Shown: piece after piece, positions 45,379 to 54,520 of the stretch
Numbering within the stretch: the first letter of the stretch is position 1
How the letters are laid out: each line of letters starts with the position of its first letter
NCBI GenBank assembly: GCA_903875575.1
Contig: CAIQWJ010000014.1
Location: 1-57,504 of the forward strand
Length of the DNA stretch: 57,504 nt
Source of the DNA: an uncultured Acidobacteriia bacterium
GTDB lineage: Bacteria > Acidobacteriota > Terriglobia > Bryobacterales > Bryobacteraceae
Direction: 5' to 3'
Program-made: the position numbers and the translations under genes
Notes under the pieces: generated by a model
Told to the model about the DNA's origin: nothing
Seen by the model: the letters and a program-made list of their open reading frames with translations, nothing else
The model's database searches: none

Positions 45379-45651
45379 ATGCCTGGTCCTAACGCCTCCC
45401 TGAACGACGAAAAGGCCCCTCAAGACTCGTCCATTGAGACAGAATTCAACCGTCAGGCAGTCCAGGAGGCGCTGGAGAGCATACTGGCGACACCTCTGTT
45501 CCGGAGCAGCCGGAATTACACCGCGTTTCTGCGGTTCGTCGTGGATCGCCGCCTGGAAGGGCGGACAGAGGATCTGAAGGAGCGCTCGCTGGGCGTGGAT
45601 GTATTCGGGCGGCGCTTCCGTGGCGAAACCCGGGCCGAAACTGATCTATAA
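45379..45651 (+). pseudogene. N-terminal relic of a winged-helix-adjacent TPR/TolB-type regulator
   Basis: A 90-codon frame. VQEALESILATPLFRSSRNY, TAFLRFVVDRRLEGR and LKERSLGVDVFGRR match the first domain of large acidobacterial membrane regulators, which normally continue with an ADPVVR-type segment and several hundred residues. Here the frame leaves the family after FGRR and stops at 45651. I treat it as a truncated relic; it starts a run of three fragments. Confidence 0.6.
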
Positions 45652-45838
45652 GCTGGCGCTGCCGAGCGTCTCACGGCAGATGAATTCGCTCTCGCAGCCA
45701 ATCCTGTTGCAGACGTCTAGCGGGCTGACGGGCTTCAAGTCGATGGGGTTTGTGGCCGGCAGCAGCGGGACCGCGTTTGGATTTGACTTCGACACAAGCC
45801 AGGTGCTCTGGAAGACTCCGCTGGGTGCCGGGGTTCGA
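45636..45838 (+). pseudogene. relic of a PQQ/beta-propeller repeat protein
   Basis: In the frame open from 45599, about 65 codons resemble propeller blades: YKLALPSVSRQ, QPILLQTSSGLTGFKSMGFV, AGSSGTAFGFDFDTSQVLWK. The rest of such a protein is absent on both sides. Sequence before and after belongs to other relics, so this is an internal fragment without a start. Confidence 0.5.
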
Positions 45839-45861
45839 CGAGAAAGCGATCAGCCTGCCTG

Positions 45862-46172
45862 GTGGTTCGGCAGCGCATCCTGCGCGGCGACCTGGCGGTG
45901 GGGCAGGCGATTTCGCGTCGAAAGCTGGCGGCCGAGCTGGGCATGAGTTTCCTGCCTGTGTCCGAAGCTCTCATGCGACTCGAATTCGAAGGCCTGCCCG
46001 AAAGCCGTCCCCGCGCCGACACCAGGGTACGCATCCCATCCGGGGAAGACGTTCGCGGGCACTACGCCGTGCGCGAGGCCCTGGAAGTGCAAGACCGCCT
46101 TTTTGCCGTGAGCGCCGCGCCGGAAGAGAAAGCCGAACTTATGCGCCTGGCCGTTCGCGTGGACTCGCTTTC
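45862..46172 (+). pseudogene. truncated GntR/FadR-family regulator
   Basis: About 100 codons encode a GntR winged helix (QRILRGDLAVGQAISRRKLA, AELGMSFLPVSEALMRLEFE, GLPESRPRADTRVRIPSGED) and the first helices of an FCD domain (VRGHYAVREALEVQDRLFAV). The ligand domain is cut at about 46170, where the 3' end of the convergent Aas-like gene begins. The usual Arg of the recognition helix (SRTPVREAL) is changed to SFLPVSEAL, which fits loss of function. Confidence 0.65.
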
Positions 46173-49100
46173 TCACTCACCCGAATCTGTGCGGACCTGC
46201 CCCGTGTGTCCCGCCAATTCCAGTACCCGCGCCTGCACACCCCGCAAATCCAACTTCCCGGTCCCCAACGTAGGAATCGATTCCACCGGATAGATATTCT
46301 CCCGCCTCGGCAGCCACAACTTCGGCAAGTCCGTCTCCGCCAATCGCCGCCACACCTCAGCCGGTTCCATCTCGCTGCCCGCATACAAAACCGCCAGCCG
46401 CTCGCCCCGTTGCTCGTCCGGAATCCCGGTCACCACGCACGCGCGGCTCCCCAGAATCTCGTCGATGTACTCTTCGAGCTTCAGATGCGGCACCATCTCA
46501 CCGGCAATCTTGCTGAACCGCGAAAGCCGGTCACCAATATGCAGAAAACCCTCGGTATCCATAAACGCAAGGTCGCCGGTAACGTAAAACCCGTCATGGC
46601 ATGCCATGGCCGTTCTCTCCGCATCCCCCAGATACCCCAGCATCCGCGCCGGACCGTTCACCAACAGCAACCCAGTCTCGCCAGCAGCAAGCGGCGCCAT
46701 GGTTTCAGGGTTCACAATTCGCAGCGAAACGCGAGGCAATGGCCGACCCACGCTGCCTGCCTTATAGCCCGACCGCTCCCCGTGAACCACATTCACAGAA
46801 ACCGCCGGCCCCATCTCCGTGCACCCATAACCCTCCAGCAGCGTAATCCCAAAGCGCTCTTCGAACGCGGCAGCCACCTTCGGGCGCAGCCGCTCCGCCC
46901 CCACCAGCAAATGCTTGATGCTCGCCAACTGCTCCCGTGTGCAGCGGCGAATGTAAGCCAGACAAAACGTCGGGGTGGAAAGAAACAACGTGGGCCGATG
47001 TTCCGCCGCCAGTTCCCCAATCGTCTTCGCATCCGTGGGATTCGCATGGAAAACAGCTTTGAAACCGTGAATCAGGGGAAACCACAGCCCGTATGTGTAC
47101 CCGAACGAATGAAAGAACGGCAGCACGCCCAGCATGCAGTCCGACCGGTCCACAGAATAGACTTCGCCGGATGACCGCGCATTCGAAAGTAAATTCCAGT
47201 GCGACAGCATCACACCCTTCGGCGTACCCGTGCTGCCACTGGAGAAAATGATCGCAGCCACCTGATCCGGCGCACTGGAACCCGCCAGCAGCCGCAGTGG
47301 CAGCAAACGAGCCTTTGCCGCCGTCAGCGCCTTGCGTACCGGAGTGAATCCCGGCAGCAAATCTTCCAGAAACACGGTCCCGGGCAGTTCCTTGAGTTGC
47401 GCTTTCTCAAGAAACACGCGCGAGGAGAGGACGGTCGTGATCCCGCACCTTGCGATCGCGTTCCGCATCTCACTCTCTCCCGCCGTGAAATTCAGATTCA
47501 CCGACGTCTTGCCCGCCAGCGTCACTCCCAGATTCGCCAGCGCGCCCCCCACTGACGAGGGCAACAGAAGGCCGATCATCTTCGCATCGCCACACTGTTC
47601 CAGCACCCAATCCCGGATCAGCAACGCGCCAGTCAGCGTCTCACCAAACGTGAGCTTTTTTCCGGTGGAATCCGCTACCGCCGTGAAAGACCAATTCCGC
47701 TTCGCCGCGCCAACGAAACGGTGCGCCAACGTGGCATCCGGAGTCTTGCCATACTCCGCCGCGGCGGTTCCCAGTTCCAAAACCCGCTCGTGCAACTGCG
47801 CAGCGGTCGTCCCGCCCGGCATCGCCTTGCCAATGCAAATCGTCACCGGATGCCGCAGACGCAGACGACCCGAACCAAACGGTCGTCCGCCCTTCAGACT
47901 CAACGCGTGCCCCCAAAGCCCGTCGAGGTACACCGGAATAATCGGGATCGATTCATCGCCCCGCGCGATCAGTTCCACGCCCCGTTCAAACGGCCGCACA
48001 TGTGACGTACGGGTGAGTTCGCCCTCGGGGAAAATGCAGACCAACTGCCCCTTGTCCATTTCCGCGCGCGCCGCACGCAGAGCCTTTAACGCATCTTTGG
48101 GCGAGCCCTGCGCCAGCGGGATGGCCTTGAAAAGCTTTACCACCGGGTGCAGCCATTTGTTTTCATAAAGCGGCTGCCACATCAGAAAGCTGATGAACCG
48201 AGGCGTCGCGCACGCGATGAGAATTGCATCCGCATACGAGACATGATTGGACACGATCAGCCCACGGCCCGAAGCCGGAATATTCTCCGCTCCCACAATT
48301 CGTATATTGAAGAAGATCTTCGCACTGCCCCAGATCACCAGCCGCAACAACGATTCCGGCACTACCCACGCAATGTAGACAGTCGCCAGCAGCGTGACAA
48401 TCCCAAGGCCAACCAGTATCCCGGAGGGAGTGAAGTGCAAAACATCATGCAGCAGGTACAGCACGCCGGAAGCCGTCACCACTCCGACCATATTGAAGAA
48501 GCTGTTCGTCGCCTGCAGTCGACCCTTCTCGGCCTGCCCCGCATGATCCTGCAGAAACGCGTTCAACGGCACGATGAACAGACCTGCCGCGAAACCGGCC
48601 AGCAGCAAACACACCGCCATTGTCGAAAACGAATGCGCCGAACCGGCCAGGATTGCCGAGAAGCCCAGCCCCGCCGCGCCGCACGGCACCAGTCCGATCT
48701 CGACATGATCGCCCGAAAGCCAGCCGGCCGCGATACTGCCCACCCCGATTCCGACCGCCAAAGCCGTCACCAGCAGGCCCGTGCGAATTTCCGAAAGATG
48801 CAGGGTTTCGCTGCCCACCAGGATGAGCGTCATCTGAAACAACGCGCCCAGAAACCAGAACCAGGAGATCCCGGCCACCGTCAGCCACAGCGCCCGCTCA
48901 CGCAATAGCCGCTTCGTGCCGGCCCACACGTCACCCAAAGGATTGAGGTTGAAAGGCTGATGGTTGCCGGAGGCCGCCACTTTGGGAATGAAGAGACTGG
49001 CCAGCGAACCCACCACAGCAATCCCCAGCAGCATCCCCCCCATAACCATCGGTTCGCCCTTCCAGCGGGCAAACAGTAAAGAGCCCACGCTCGTCCCGAA

Positions 49101-49613
49101 CACAATCGCAGCAAACGTGGATAATTCCAGCAGTCCATTCGCCTTCGTCAGCCGTGCCTCGTCCAGCATCTCCGGCAGGATTCCGTACTTTGCAGGACTG
49201 AAGAAGTTCGCCTGCGTCGCCAACATGAACAGGACAACCAGCAGCAGAGGCAGACTATGCGCCATCAGAGCGACGATGCCGAAAGCCATGGTCACCATTT
49301 CAAACGCCTTCGAGTATTGCAGTACGCGGGTCTTGCTGTAACGGTCCGCCAATTGCCCCGCATAGCCGGCAAAAAGCAGAAATGGGATCACGAAAACAGC
49401 ACCGGCAATCGCGAGGTAACGAGAACCCGCAATCTGATCGGCCGCCAGTTCCACGGCTGCTACCGACACGATCATCTTATACACGTTGTCGTTGAAGGCC
49501 CCCAGGAATTGGGTCCAGAGAAAGCACTGGAAGCCGTGGTCGCGAAGAAGGCTGCCGTAGCCTTCGCCCTGGTGAGTCCCCTCGGACTGCGGCTGAATGC
49601 TGTTGAGTGTCAT
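46173..49613 (-). CDS. fused LplT-type MFS transporter, acyltransferase and acyl-ACP synthetase (Aas-like)
   Basis: A 1146-residue fusion. Residues about 20-430 are an MFS lysophospholipid flippase (FLWTQFLGAFNDNVYKMIVS, GYAGQLADRYSKTRVLQYSK). About 440-630 is a PlsC-type acyltransferase (SNHVSYAD for NHxxxxD, and FPEGELTR). About 640-1140 is an AMP-binding acyl-activating enzyme (IIFSSGSTGTPKGVMLSHWN, GYGCTEMGPA, catalytic Lys in GTGKLDLR). In Enterobacteria LplT and Aas are separate proteins that import and re-acylate lysophosphatidylethanolamine; here one chain would do both. Its 3' end abuts the GntR relic. Confidence 0.92.
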   Translation of the reverse strand: MTLNSIQPQSEGTHQGEGYGSLLRDHGFQCFLWTQFLGAFNDNVYKMIVSVAAVELAADQIAGSRYLAIAGAVFVIPFLLFAGYAGQLADRYSKTRVLQYSKAFEMVTMAFGIVALMAHSLPLLLVVLFMLATQANFFSPAKYGILPEMLDEARLTKANGLLELSTFAAIVFGTSVGSLLFARWKGEPMVMGGMLLGIAVVGSLASLFIPKVAASGNHQPFNLNPLGDVWAGTKRLLRERALWLTVAGISWFWFLGALFQMTLILVGSETLHLSEIRTGLLVTALAVGIGVGSIAAGWLSGDHVEIGLVPCGAAGLGFSAILAGSAHSFSTMAVCLLLAGFAAGLFIVPLNAFLQDHAGQAEKGRLQATNSFFNMVGVVTASGVLYLLHDVLHFTPSGILVGLGIVTLLATVYIAWVVPESLLRLVIWGSAKIFFNIRIVGAENIPASGRGLIVSNHVSYADAILIACATPRFISFLMWQPLYENKWLHPVVKLFKAIPLAQGSPKDALKALRAARAEMDKGQLVCIFPEGELTRTSHVRPFERGVELIARGDESIPIIPVYLDGLWGHALSLKGGRPFGSGRLRLRHPVTICIGKAMPGGTTAAQLHERVLELGTAAAEYGKTPDATLAHRFVGAAKRNWSFTAVADSTGKKLTFGETLTGALLIRDWVLEQCGDAKMIGLLLPSSVGGALANLGVTLAGKTSVNLNFTAGESEMRNAIARCGITTVLSSRVFLEKAQLKELPGTVFLEDLLPGFTPVRKALTAAKARLLPLRLLAGSSAPDQVAAIIFSSGSTGTPKGVMLSHWNLLSNARSSGEVYSVDRSDCMLGVLPFFHSFGYTYGLWFPLIHGFKAVFHANPTDAKTIGELAAEHRPTLFLSTPTFCLAYIRRCTREQLASIKHLLVGAERLRPKVAAAFEERFGITLLEGYGCTEMGPAVSVNVVHGERSGYKAGSVGRPLPRVSLRIVNPETMAPLAAGETGLLLVNGPARMLGYLGDAERTAMACHDGFYVTGDLAFMDTEGFLHIGDRLSRFSKIAGEMVPHLKLEEYIDEILGSRACVVTGIPDEQRGERLAVLYAGSEMEPAEVWRRLAETDLPKLWLPRRENIYPVESIPTLGTGKLDLRGVQARVLELAGHTGQVRTDSGE

Positions 49614-49707
49614 GTGAATGGAGATAGCAAGTACGGCACCAGCGAGGCCCGCTCGCTAGGCTTATATATATCAATAACTTAGGGAAATATTTGAAGCCGT
49701 ACTTCGG

Positions 49708-50457
49708 CTATGACGTACATTTTTTGCTCTGGAAAGTACAATGAATGCCAAACAACACGCCAAGTGCGACCAGCAAGAGGCCGAATGTACCCGGCTCCGG
49801 AGTCTGGATCAATTGGAACCCCAGATTGTCCGCCGCGGCGTTCAGGATTGTCCCATTGAACCTGGTGAATAACAAGGCAACGTCCAGGGAACGCGTGCCG
49901 GCAGGAACAAGCCCCTGAGATACCGACAATTGAAAGTATCCCTGGCTCGTCACGGGAGAGCCCAGCGCAGTCAGTTCCGCCTGATCGAGCGAAGCGATGC
50001 CCGTGCCGCCAAGGTCATTCCCGAGGCCATCGACAAAACGAACGGAAAACGCCACTGAATCGATTGCACCGGTCGCCGTCTGCCGGGCCGACGACAGCCA
50101 GCCGCGCATATCGAAATTTACCCGCCCCGCGTCCACCAAAGCACTCTGATCACCGATGAAAATCGACTGCGTCAGTTCGCTGCTGGCCTGGTCGCCACCC
50201 AAAAAATAGCCGGCACCAAAGGCCTCGGTACCCGGATCCGTGACGTAGTGAAAACAGCAAAAATCCGGGTAATTCACATAGGATGCGTGCCCTGTCCGGG
50301 TCCAGTCGGTAAAGTCCGCAACACCAAAAGTAACCCCCGGGTTCACCAGTGTGTAGGACTCTGCGTCACCGTTCACGATCAGATTGGTGCCGAATGTCGT
50401 CGCGAAAGCCCCGACTCCTAATACCAACGTCAGTGTGCAAAGCCGCGTCAGCATCAT
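49708..50457 (-). CDS. PEP-CTERM protein, downstream copy of tandem pair
   Basis: A 249-residue exported protein. Signal peptide CTLTLVLGVGAFATTF, then GTNLIVNGDAESYTLVNPGV, typical of DUF642-like PEP-CTERM proteins, and the C-terminal sorting signal TPEPGTFGLLLVALGVLFG with a short basic tail (QSKK). It shares long stretches with the gene at 50454 (DPGTEAFG, GYFLGGDQASS, LTQSIFIGDQSALVDAG). The start overlaps the upstream stop by 4 bases. Confidence 0.85.
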   Translation of the reverse strand: MMLTRLCTLTLVLGVGAFATTFGTNLIVNGDAESYTLVNPGVTFGVADFTDWTRTGHASYVNYPDFCCFHYVTDPGTEAFGAGYFLGGDQASSELTQSIFIGDQSALVDAGRVNFDMRGWLSSARQTATGAIDSVAFSVRFVDGLGNDLGGTGIASLDQAELTALGSPVTSQGYFQLSVSQGLVPAGTRSLDVALLFTRFNGTILNAAADNLGFQLIQTPEPGTFGLLLVALGVLFGIHCTFQSKKCTS

Positions 50458-51092
50458 TGATGGTTCTCCAGGACTGCAAAATTCAACTCTCCCCGCCGAA
50501 CACCGGCCATTGATACATCCAGCGAGCGAGTACCTGTGGGCACAACACCCACCGAAACTCTCAAATCGGAATACTGCTGGGCAGTGACGGGAGATCCGGC
50601 TAAAGTCAGCGCCGCCTGATCGGGTGAAGCAATACCGGTCCCGCCCGGATTGTGCCCCAGACCATCGAGAAAACGGACGCCCAACGTCACCGTGTCGATC
50701 GCGCCGGTCGGGGACTGCCGGGCCGCCGTCATCCAGCCCCGCAATTGAAAATCCACCAGGCCCGAATCGATCAACACAGACTGATCGCCGATAAAAATGG
50801 ACTGTGTCAGTTGCGTCGAAGCCTGGTCGCCCCCCAGAAAGTATCCGCTTCCAAAGGCTTCGGTGCCCGGGTCCGTTATGTAGACAAAATTCCCATGGAG
50901 CATGTAGGTATTCCGAAAAACATCCCCTGTTCGGGTCCAGCCGGCAAAGTCGGCAATGCCGTCGGTCGTCAGAGGATCGACCATCGTGAAGGACTCCGCA
51001 TCGCCGTTCACTATCAGATTGGTGCCGAACGTCGTTCCGTGAACGGCACCAGCCAGCGTAATCGCCAGTATACAGATTCTGCTTGTCAGCAT
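50454..51092 (-). CDS. tandem paralogue of the PEP-CTERM protein, without the sorting signal
   Basis: A 212-residue protein closely related to its neighbour (FGTNLIVNGDAESFTMVDP, DPGTEAFGSGYFLGGDQAST, SIFIGDQSVLIDSG). It diverges after GTRSLDVSMAG and ends GELNFAVLENHQ, where the neighbour continues through a further strand to TPEPGT. It has a signal peptide but no PEP motif or helix, so it would be released rather than anchored. This is probably the product of unequal recombination within a tandem duplication. Confidence 0.82.
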   Translation of the reverse strand: MLTSRICILAITLAGAVHGTTFGTNLIVNGDAESFTMVDPLTTDGIADFAGWTRTGDVFRNTYMLHGNFVYITDPGTEAFGSGYFLGGDQASTQLTQSIFIGDQSVLIDSGLVDFQLRGWMTAARQSPTGAIDTVTLGVRFLDGLGHNPGGTGIASPDQAALTLAGSPVTAQQYSDLRVSVGVVPTGTRSLDVSMAGVRRGELNFAVLENHQ

Positions 51093-51259
51093 GCGTCCCG
51101 CAGCCCTCCCAATAGCAATACTTTAAGGTGTTCCCGGTATGGTATCAGGTTCAACAGTCGCGCTTCCGGCATTTTCAGTATTTTATGGGGGGTGCCTTCG
51201 TGCCAAAACGAACTGACCGCGCAGCACTGACGTTGCATCCAGTGATCGGGCAGCGCACA

Positions 51260-52129
51260 ATGCAATCAGAGGTCAACGTCATCCACCCACCAAAAGCATC
51301 ACCCACTCAGAGCGGAAACGGTCGGCGGACCCTTGCCATGTTGATCGTCTTCGGATTCGCGATAGCGCTCTCTGGCAACGCTCAAACCACTACTTCCACG
51401 CCCCATCCGGAATTCGAATCCGCGGCTGTAAAGGTGCACCCGATGACGCCCTTCACCTACCTGCTGAAGGACTTCAGCCACGCGCCTCCGTTCATGATTC
51501 CGAAAAGCAGCACGTTCGCTGATACTGCCCACGCACAGGACCTGATCATGGAGGCCTGGGGCCTGAGCGAATACCAGATCCTCTACCTGCCCTGGTGGGC
51601 GCTGTCCCAGCGAGGCACGGTGTTCGACATCGAGGCCAAGGCAAAGGGTAACGAAATCCCCACACCAACGGAAATGCAGTTAATGCTGCAGGCTTTCCTG
51701 GCAGACAAGTTTCATCTGAAGACGCACTGGGAGACAAAGCCCAGGTTTTCGGTGTACGCCCTGGTGGTCGATAAGGGCACCCCTAAGTTCAGGGAGTTCA
51801 ACCACGATTCAACCAGAACCCACCTGACCCCGGAGGGAGAACAGCCCTTTACCGGCACGACGCTCTTCGCGCTCGCACGGTTTCTGACGCAGAATCTTGA
51901 CCTCCCGGTAGTGGACCGGACAGGCCTCCCGGCAACCGCTTATGATTTCGACATCGACAAGCTTGTGAGTTACCGCGAGATCGACCGCGAAGAGTCGACT
52001 GATCCGCTGCAGGCCGAACAATACCTTCGGGAAGCCGTACAACACCAGTTGGGTCTACGGCTGGAGTCCCGGAAAGAGAGTACACAGATGCTGGTGATCG
52101 ACCATATCGAGGAGCCTGCGGGGAATTAA
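51260..52129 (+). CDS. TIGR03435 family secreted protein
   Basis: About 289 residues. The family pattern is clear: PEFESAAVKVHPMTP near the mature start, LIMEAWGLSEYQIL and GTVFDIEAKAKGNE, LMLQAFLADKFHLKTHWETK, YALVVDKGTPKF, VVDRTGLPATAYDFDID and the terminal HQLGLRLESRKEST, MLVIDHIEEPAGN. The family is greatly expanded in Solibacter-like acidobacteria and its function is unknown. The start is uncertain: ATG 51260 gives a 25-residue lead before the hydrophobic signal MLIVFGFAIALSGNAQ; ATG 51185 and ATG 51338 are alternatives. No strong ribosome site is seen at any. Confidence 0.85.
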   Translation: MQSEVNVIHPPKASPTQSGNGRRTLAMLIVFGFAIALSGNAQTTTSTPHPEFESAAVKVHPMTPFTYLLKDFSHAPPFMIPKSSTFADTAHAQDLIMEAWGLSEYQILYLPWWALSQRGTVFDIEAKAKGNEIPTPTEMQLMLQAFLADKFHLKTHWETKPRFSVYALVVDKGTPKFREFNHDSTRTHLTPEGEQPFTGTTLFALARFLTQNLDLPVVDRTGLPATAYDFDIDKLVSYREIDREESTDPLQAEQYLREAVQHQLGLRLESRKESTQMLVIDHIEEPAGN

Positions 52130-52585
52130 TCACCTGTGGAGGAGGGATGAAAGGCCCTGGTGCAGTTCATTCCAGCTGCGTGCATTGCATATCGTCCTGG
52201 AGGTCAGCGAAACATTCGCCGCATACCCACTGCCTCGACGAACCCTGCCTGTAATCCTCGGTCGTCGTATACCCATCGCGCAGAATCCCCGGAGCATCCC
52301 ACTCGGCGAATTTAGCCCGGCAGCAGGCGCAATGGCCGTGATCCCACGGATCCTCTGCTTATATGATGGCACGAAACCATTGTCCCCCCGGTTCGAACCG
52401 GACGCGCCCCTGAAAACCTCCCCAAAACCCATAGTTGCCTGCTCGAAAATTTCGAAAAGCCGTTTTCCCCGCCGCAGCCGATCTCGGGACCTGTTTCCTG
52501 CCCGCTATAGTCGACGTCATTCTCAAAAATAACCAATCGATCCCGCCTTTTGCGCTGCCATTTTTGCGGTATTATGACAATTTCC
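52130..52585. other. 456-base intergenic region containing a decayed galU leader and 5' end
   Basis: No intact gene. It includes the 14-base palindrome CCGGTTCGAACCGG (52388-52401), which has a near-copy upstream of galU (54447-54460), and the galU-like fragment at 52435. A TATTAT element at 52570-52575 may be the -10 for the metallopeptidase gene. Confidence 0.55.
52435..52507 (+). pseudogene. decayed 5' fragment of galU
   Basis: From TTG 52435 the frame reads MPARKFRKAVFPAAADLGTC then FLPA, against MPAAKVRKAVFPAAGLGTRF then LPA in the intact galU at 54521. Similarity extends upstream through ATAGTTGCC and the CCGGTTCGAACCGG element, so leader and first about 24 codons were duplicated together. 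It ends before the catalytic Lys region, and Arg of the GLGTR signature is Cys here. It is a fragment, not a functional gene. Confidence 0.75.
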
Positions 52586-54406
52586 ATGCGCCTGACACCA
52601 CAGTTCCTGCTGGGGCCAATCCTTCTCGCCATCTCCCTCCCCGCCCTCGCCGCCGACGAATGGGTCCACCTGGTCACACCCCACTTCGAAATCTTTACCA
52701 ACGCCGGAGAAAAGAAAGGCCGCGAGGCCATACTTTATTTCGAAGAGGTCCGCAGCTTCGTAAGTTCCCAGACCGACTCGACGTGGGACCAGGCCGTTCC
52801 CGTTCGCATCATCGCCTTTCGCTCCGAAAAACAATTCCGGCCGTACGCCCCCAACGGTGCCGCCGCGGCTTTCTATGCAGCCACCCAGAGCCGCGACTAC
52901 ATCGTCATGCAGGATTTCGATCGGGAAAGTTACCCCGTCGCCGTCCATGAATACATGCACCTCGTCGTTCGCCATTCCGGTCTCAAACTACCCACGTGGC
53001 TCAACGAAGGCTGGGCCGACGTCTTCTCCACCCTGCGCCCCGACGGCAAGAACGCCATCATCGGCGAAGTCCTCCCCGGCCGCCTCCAGGTCCTCAATAA
53101 CGAAAAATGGCTGGATTTCCAGTCCCTCACTTCCGTCACCCAGAAAAACCCCGTCTACAACGAGAAAAGCCGCGCCGGCATTTTCTACGCCGAAAGCTGG
53201 GCACTCACCCACATGCTTTATCTCGGTCCCACTTATCATGCCAACTTCGGAAAACTCATCGCCGCGCTCAATGCCGGTAAAAGCGCCGCCGAAGCTGTCC
53301 AGTTTGCCTATGACCGGCCTCCTGCCAGAATTTATGCCGATCTCCAGAGCTACCTGCACCAGGGTTCCATCAACGCCGGCGTTTTTCCGGCCAAACTCGA
53401 GAAATCCGCCGAAGAGGCTGTGTTGCTGCCTGTCTCCGTCATGGAATCCGAATTGGTCCTTGCTGACCTCCTCGCTTCGGGCAAACCCGAGGAAGCCAAA
53501 ACCACCTACGAGGGTCTTGCCAGACAATATCCAGGCAACCCGGAAATTGCCAAATCCCTCGGCTATCTCGCATGGCGAAGCGGGGACAATGAAGGTGCCC
53601 GCAAGTACTTCGAGGAGGCCCTGCCCGGTGCCACCGACCCGCAGATGTGTTATCACCTCGCCTCGCTGTATCACGACAGCACTCAAAACGACAAGGTGAT
53701 TGCCGCCCTGAAGAAGGCGCTCAGCCTGAAGGCTGATTACACTGGCGCTCGCATGCTGCTCGGGGTCACGCAAATGAATATGCAGAATTTCCAGGCGGCG
53801 ATCGATACGTTTTCCGGCATTCGCAAGGTCACAGCGGAACATGCCGCGGGCTTGTTCAATGCCCTCGCCTATGCTTACCTGCAGACAGGGGCTCTGGAAC
53901 CCGCCCGGACCAGCCTGCAGAGCGCGCGCAAGTGGCTGAAATCCGACGCCGAGATCCAGCAGGCCGATCAACTACAACGCTATATCGACGCCCGGGAGGC
54001 GGCAAAATCGCCCGGAGGTGCTGCGCGCCCGTCTGCACCACCCATTTCAGCCGAGGCTCTGGCAACGGGCCGCCCCACGCTCCGACGCGGCGACGGTGCG
54101 GTCACCCCGTCCGACTCCGCCATCGAGACGAACCCAATGCCGCGGGAAAGACTCGACCGCGCGGAGGGTGAATTCCAGGCGCTCGAATGTGCCGGTTCCC
54201 GTGCCACTCTCGTCGTTCTGGTGGGCAGAGAGACCATGCGCTTCGTCATTACTGACCCGAATAGCATTACGATCAGACACGAAGGGGCCAACACCTTTCA
54301 GTTCGAGTGCGGACCGCAGAAAAAATCCCACGTAGCCGTCGACTACGTTGTGGACGGTACAGTCACGCCCGGCATCACCGGCGTCGTTCGCCGCCTCGAG
54401 TTTTAA
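52586..54406 (+). CDS. secreted TPR metallopeptidase-like protein (DUF1570/gluzincin type)
   Basis: A 606-residue protein with signal peptide FLLGPILLAISLPALAAD. The zinc site is HEYMH (121-125) with Glu141 in LNEGWAD as third ligand, a gluzincin arrangement. From about 280 to 460 there are tetratricopeptide repeats (AKSLGYLAWRSGDNEGARKYF, YHLASLYHDSTQNDKVIAAL, LFNALAYAYLQTGALEPART). The last about 100 residues are a small beta domain. ATG 52586 starts the signal peptide; upstream ATG 52574 is possible. The substrate is unknown. Confidence 0.83.
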   Translation: MRLTPQFLLGPILLAISLPALAADEWVHLVTPHFEIFTNAGEKKGREAILYFEEVRSFVSSQTDSTWDQAVPVRIIAFRSEKQFRPYAPNGAAAAFYAATQSRDYIVMQDFDRESYPVAVHEYMHLVVRHSGLKLPTWLNEGWADVFSTLRPDGKNAIIGEVLPGRLQVLNNEKWLDFQSLTSVTQKNPVYNEKSRAGIFYAESWALTHMLYLGPTYHANFGKLIAALNAGKSAAEAVQFAYDRPPARIYADLQSYLHQGSINAGVFPAKLEKSAEEAVLLPVSVMESELVLADLLASGKPEEAKTTYEGLARQYPGNPEIAKSLGYLAWRSGDNEGARKYFEEALPGATDPQMCYHLASLYHDSTQNDKVIAALKKALSLKADYTGARMLLGVTQMNMQNFQAAIDTFSGIRKVTAEHAAGLFNALAYAYLQTGALEPARTSLQSARKWLKSDAEIQQADQLQRYIDAREAAKSPGGAARPSAPPISAEALATGRPTLRRGDGAVTPSDSAIETNPMPRERLDRAEGEFQALECAGSRATLVVLVGRETMRFVITDPNSITIRHEGANTFQFECGPQKKSHVAVDYVVDGTVTPGITGVVRRLEF

Positions 54407-54520
54407 GGACGAGCAGCCGCCACATGTAGCCCCACTCCGGCGCTCCCCGGTCCGAACCGGACGCCCCATTATCTATCCATAGTTGCCAAATCCCCAGCCA
54501 CCCATCAAGATAGAAAGCGA

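Noticed and set aside
45750-47174. 474-codon plus-strand frame spanning the relics and the end of the Aas-like gene
   Set aside because: Low-complexity Arg/Pro/His composition, antisense to conserved AMP-binding sequence over most of its length.
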